From Streptomyces sp. TG1A-8 (GTDB lineage Bacteria > Actinomycetota > Actinomycetes > Streptomycetales > Streptomycetaceae), in contig NZ_JASTLB010000001.1 in assembly GCF_030499535.1 (NCBI RefSeq), positions 6,820,001 to 6,884,000 of the forward strand: a stretch of DNA of 64,000 nucleotides, read 5' to 3'. The notes beneath the pieces were generated by a model. That model searched no databases, was not told the origin of the DNA, and worked only from the letters and a program-made list of their open reading frames with translations. A program made the translations under genes and the position numbers. Position 1 is the stretch's first letter; every line of letters starts with the position of its first letter. Of this stretch, positions 62,771 to 64,000 are shown piece by piece.

Positions 62771-63340
62771 GGGCCGCTCGATCGACGGACCTGTTCACGA
62801 AGTTCGGCGTCGCCCGGGCCTGTCGCAGTGCACTGACCATCGCCGACATCGGCATCGCCCGGCTCCGCAACCTGGCCCTCACCGGATAACTCACACCCCA
62901 TACGGGACAACCTCCAGGGTCCGACGCAGGATGTCCACCGGGAAGCCCGACAGGGCTGCGAGCCGGTCGAGATGGGATTGGGGGAACACGAGGGACCGCC
63001 CGGAAAGGCCTCCGACGGTCTCCGGCGGGCAACCGATCCGCCTCCGATGACCTCGCACCGGCAATCGGTGTCGACACCGGCACGGGGCTCACGGCGCCCG
63101 ACAGGTGTGGTCACAAGGCGGAGGAGGCACTGGCCATGTACATGTGAGGGCCCGCCTTCGGCTTCTGGGCAACCCAACTCCGCGAGCGTGCCAGGGCGTA
63201 CCCGAGGGATTCCGGGCCGGCTGGAGCGCTTGGCCGAGGTACCCGATCCCCGTGCCACTCGTGCGGCGTGAGGGGCAGACGCTCCCTGACGGTGTCGGGG
63301 ACGGTGACACCAGTGGGGTAAGCGCCGAGGGCGAGCCGAG
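62771..63340. other. No supported gene
   Basis: A 35-codon frame at about 62790-62889 (DLFTKFGVARACRSALTIAD IGIARLRNLALTG) looks like the end of a transposase or recombinase, but I cannot name the family. The remainder has only shadow frames. Confidence 0.4.
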
Positions 63341-64000
63341 TCAGAGCTGGACGAGGTGCGCGCCGCCGTCGATCTGCACGACCGTGCCGGTCACCGACTC
63401 GTTCGTGGCGAGGAACGCGATCGCCTCGCCGATCTCCTGCGCGGTCGAGACGTGCCGGACCGGCAGGGCGGCTTCCGCGGCGGCGAACCGCTCAGTGCGC
63501 GCCTGCTCAGGCATGAAGTCCCACCAGGGTGTGTCGACGAGCCGGGGTGCGACGGCGTTGATCCGGCGTGGGGCGAGTTCGACGGCGAGCGGCCTGACGA
63601 GCGCCTCGACCGCGGCGTTGACGGCGCCGATCGCGGCGGTGCCCGGCGCCGCGGCATGTGCGGTGGACCCGCTCGTCAGGGTGATCGAGGCGCGCTCGGC
63701 CAGGTGCGGCAGCGCTGCCTGCATCACGGCGAGCATCGCGATGACCTTCTTGTCGGACCCCTGGCGCACCGCGTCGAGATCGAGTTCGGCGAGCGGCCCC
63801 ATGCTCGTGGCGCTGGGGATGGTCAGCACCAGGACGTCGATGGGCGCGAGGCTTGCCGCGAGCTCGGTGACGGCGGACTTGCCGCCGCCGTCGACGCGGT
63901 GGGCGACCAGTTCAGGCGCGATGTCGGCGATGGAGTCCACCCGCGCGGCGCTGCGGCCGGCCACGTGCACGCTTTGACCGCGCGCGGCGAGCAGGCGGGC
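63341..64000 (-). CDS. SDR-family oxidoreductase, partial
   Basis: The frame enters from the right edge and ends at 63341, giving 220 residues that lack the N-terminal TGxxxGxG loop. ARLLAARGQSVHVAGRSAAR is the second beta-alpha unit and IDVLVLTIPSATSMGPLAEL a variant of the NAG strand. The catalytic Ser region (ITLTSGSTAHAAAPGTAAIG AVNAAVEALVRPLA) lacks the usual YxxxK: the Tyr position appears to be Ile or Gly, so it may be a divergent or non-catalytic member. VTGTVVQIDGGAHLVQL is the normal end. Confidence 0.8.
   Translation of the reverse strand, partial: ARLLAARGQSVHVAGRSAARVDSIADIAPELVAHRVDGGGKSAVTELAASLAPIDVLVLTIPSATSMGPLAELDLDAVRQGSDKKVIAMLAVMQAALPHLAERASITLTSGSTAHAAAPGTAAIGAVNAAVEALVRPLAVELAPRRINAVAPRLVDTPWWDFMPEQARTERFAAAEAALPVRHVSTAQEIGEAIAFLATNESVTGTVVQIDGGAHLVQL

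Noticed and set aside
1..64000. tRNA, rRNA or tmRNA genes
   Set aside because: I saw no tRNA-like cloverleaf with a conserved T-loop (GGTTCGAnTCC) and no rRNA-like sequence while reading. A covariance search would be decisive.

Overview
The window is high-GC actinobacterial DNA. GTG starts, GGAGG-type ribosome sites, GC-rich third codon positions and the families present (NACHT NTPases, DUF4396, Acr3/ArsR loci, decayed IS6/IS5/IS1380/ISL3 elements) point to Streptomyces or a close relative. About twenty decayed genes and IS fragments lie between intact operons. That mosaic suits an accessory region such as a chromosome arm, although the arm placement is inference.

Layout. 0-6.4 kb: a DRE-TIM aldolase operon end, a flotillin/NfeD pair, and a TetR regulator divergent from an NmrA-type reductase. 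6.5-13 kb: an arsenic region with arsC facing arsR-acr3 across a 36-bp perfect palindrome, decayed remnants of arsT- and arsO-like genes, a DUF4396 gene behind a CsoR-like operator, and a second ArsR facing an FAD oxidoreductase. 13-16.4 kb: an IS6 remnant, about 1 kb of low-GC non-coding DNA, then a ThiG paralogue with a HAD phosphatase. 16.4-19.5 kb: a phosphate transporter gene destroyed by frameshifts and by an ISAs1 element whose 10-bp target duplication can still be read. 19.9-25 kb: TerC with an overlapping 65-aa zinc-ribbon gene, an amidinotransferase, and a flavohaemoprotein coupled to a PNPOx-like protein. 26-28 kb: a membrane NACHT NTPase.

28.7-40.6 kb is the most unusual part. Two divergent operons share a 265-bp control region. 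Leftward are a haem-oxygenase-like diiron protein, HypE, HypF and a 490-aa protein of unknown family. Rightward are a cysteine hydrolase, an arginase-family ureohydrolase, a nitroreductase, an MFS exporter, a HAD phosphatase and a PRPP-synthetase-like gene cut off at the stop codon of a LacI regulator. HypE and HypF normally make the cyanide ligands of NiFe hydrogenase, but no hydrogenase gene or other hyp gene is in the window. The simplest reading is that the thiocarboxamide/cyanide chemistry has been recruited for a small-molecule pathway.

41-53.5 kb: an adenosine-deaminase-family enzyme, an S33 peptidase, an EamA transporter opposite a LysR regulator, a near-complete ISL3 element, an esterase pseudogene with a metallo-beta-lactamase-fold enzyme, an IS6 element, a COG4705 membrane protein, a GNAT and an IS630 remnant. 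53.5-62.1 kb: an oxalate-type catabolic operon (ThDP decarboxylase, formyl-CoA:oxalate CoA-transferase, acyl-CoA ligase, OFA-family transporter) facing a GntR regulator from the far end, next to a sucC pseudogene and a decayed second transporter copy. The window closes with an ISL3 remnant and a partial SDR gene.
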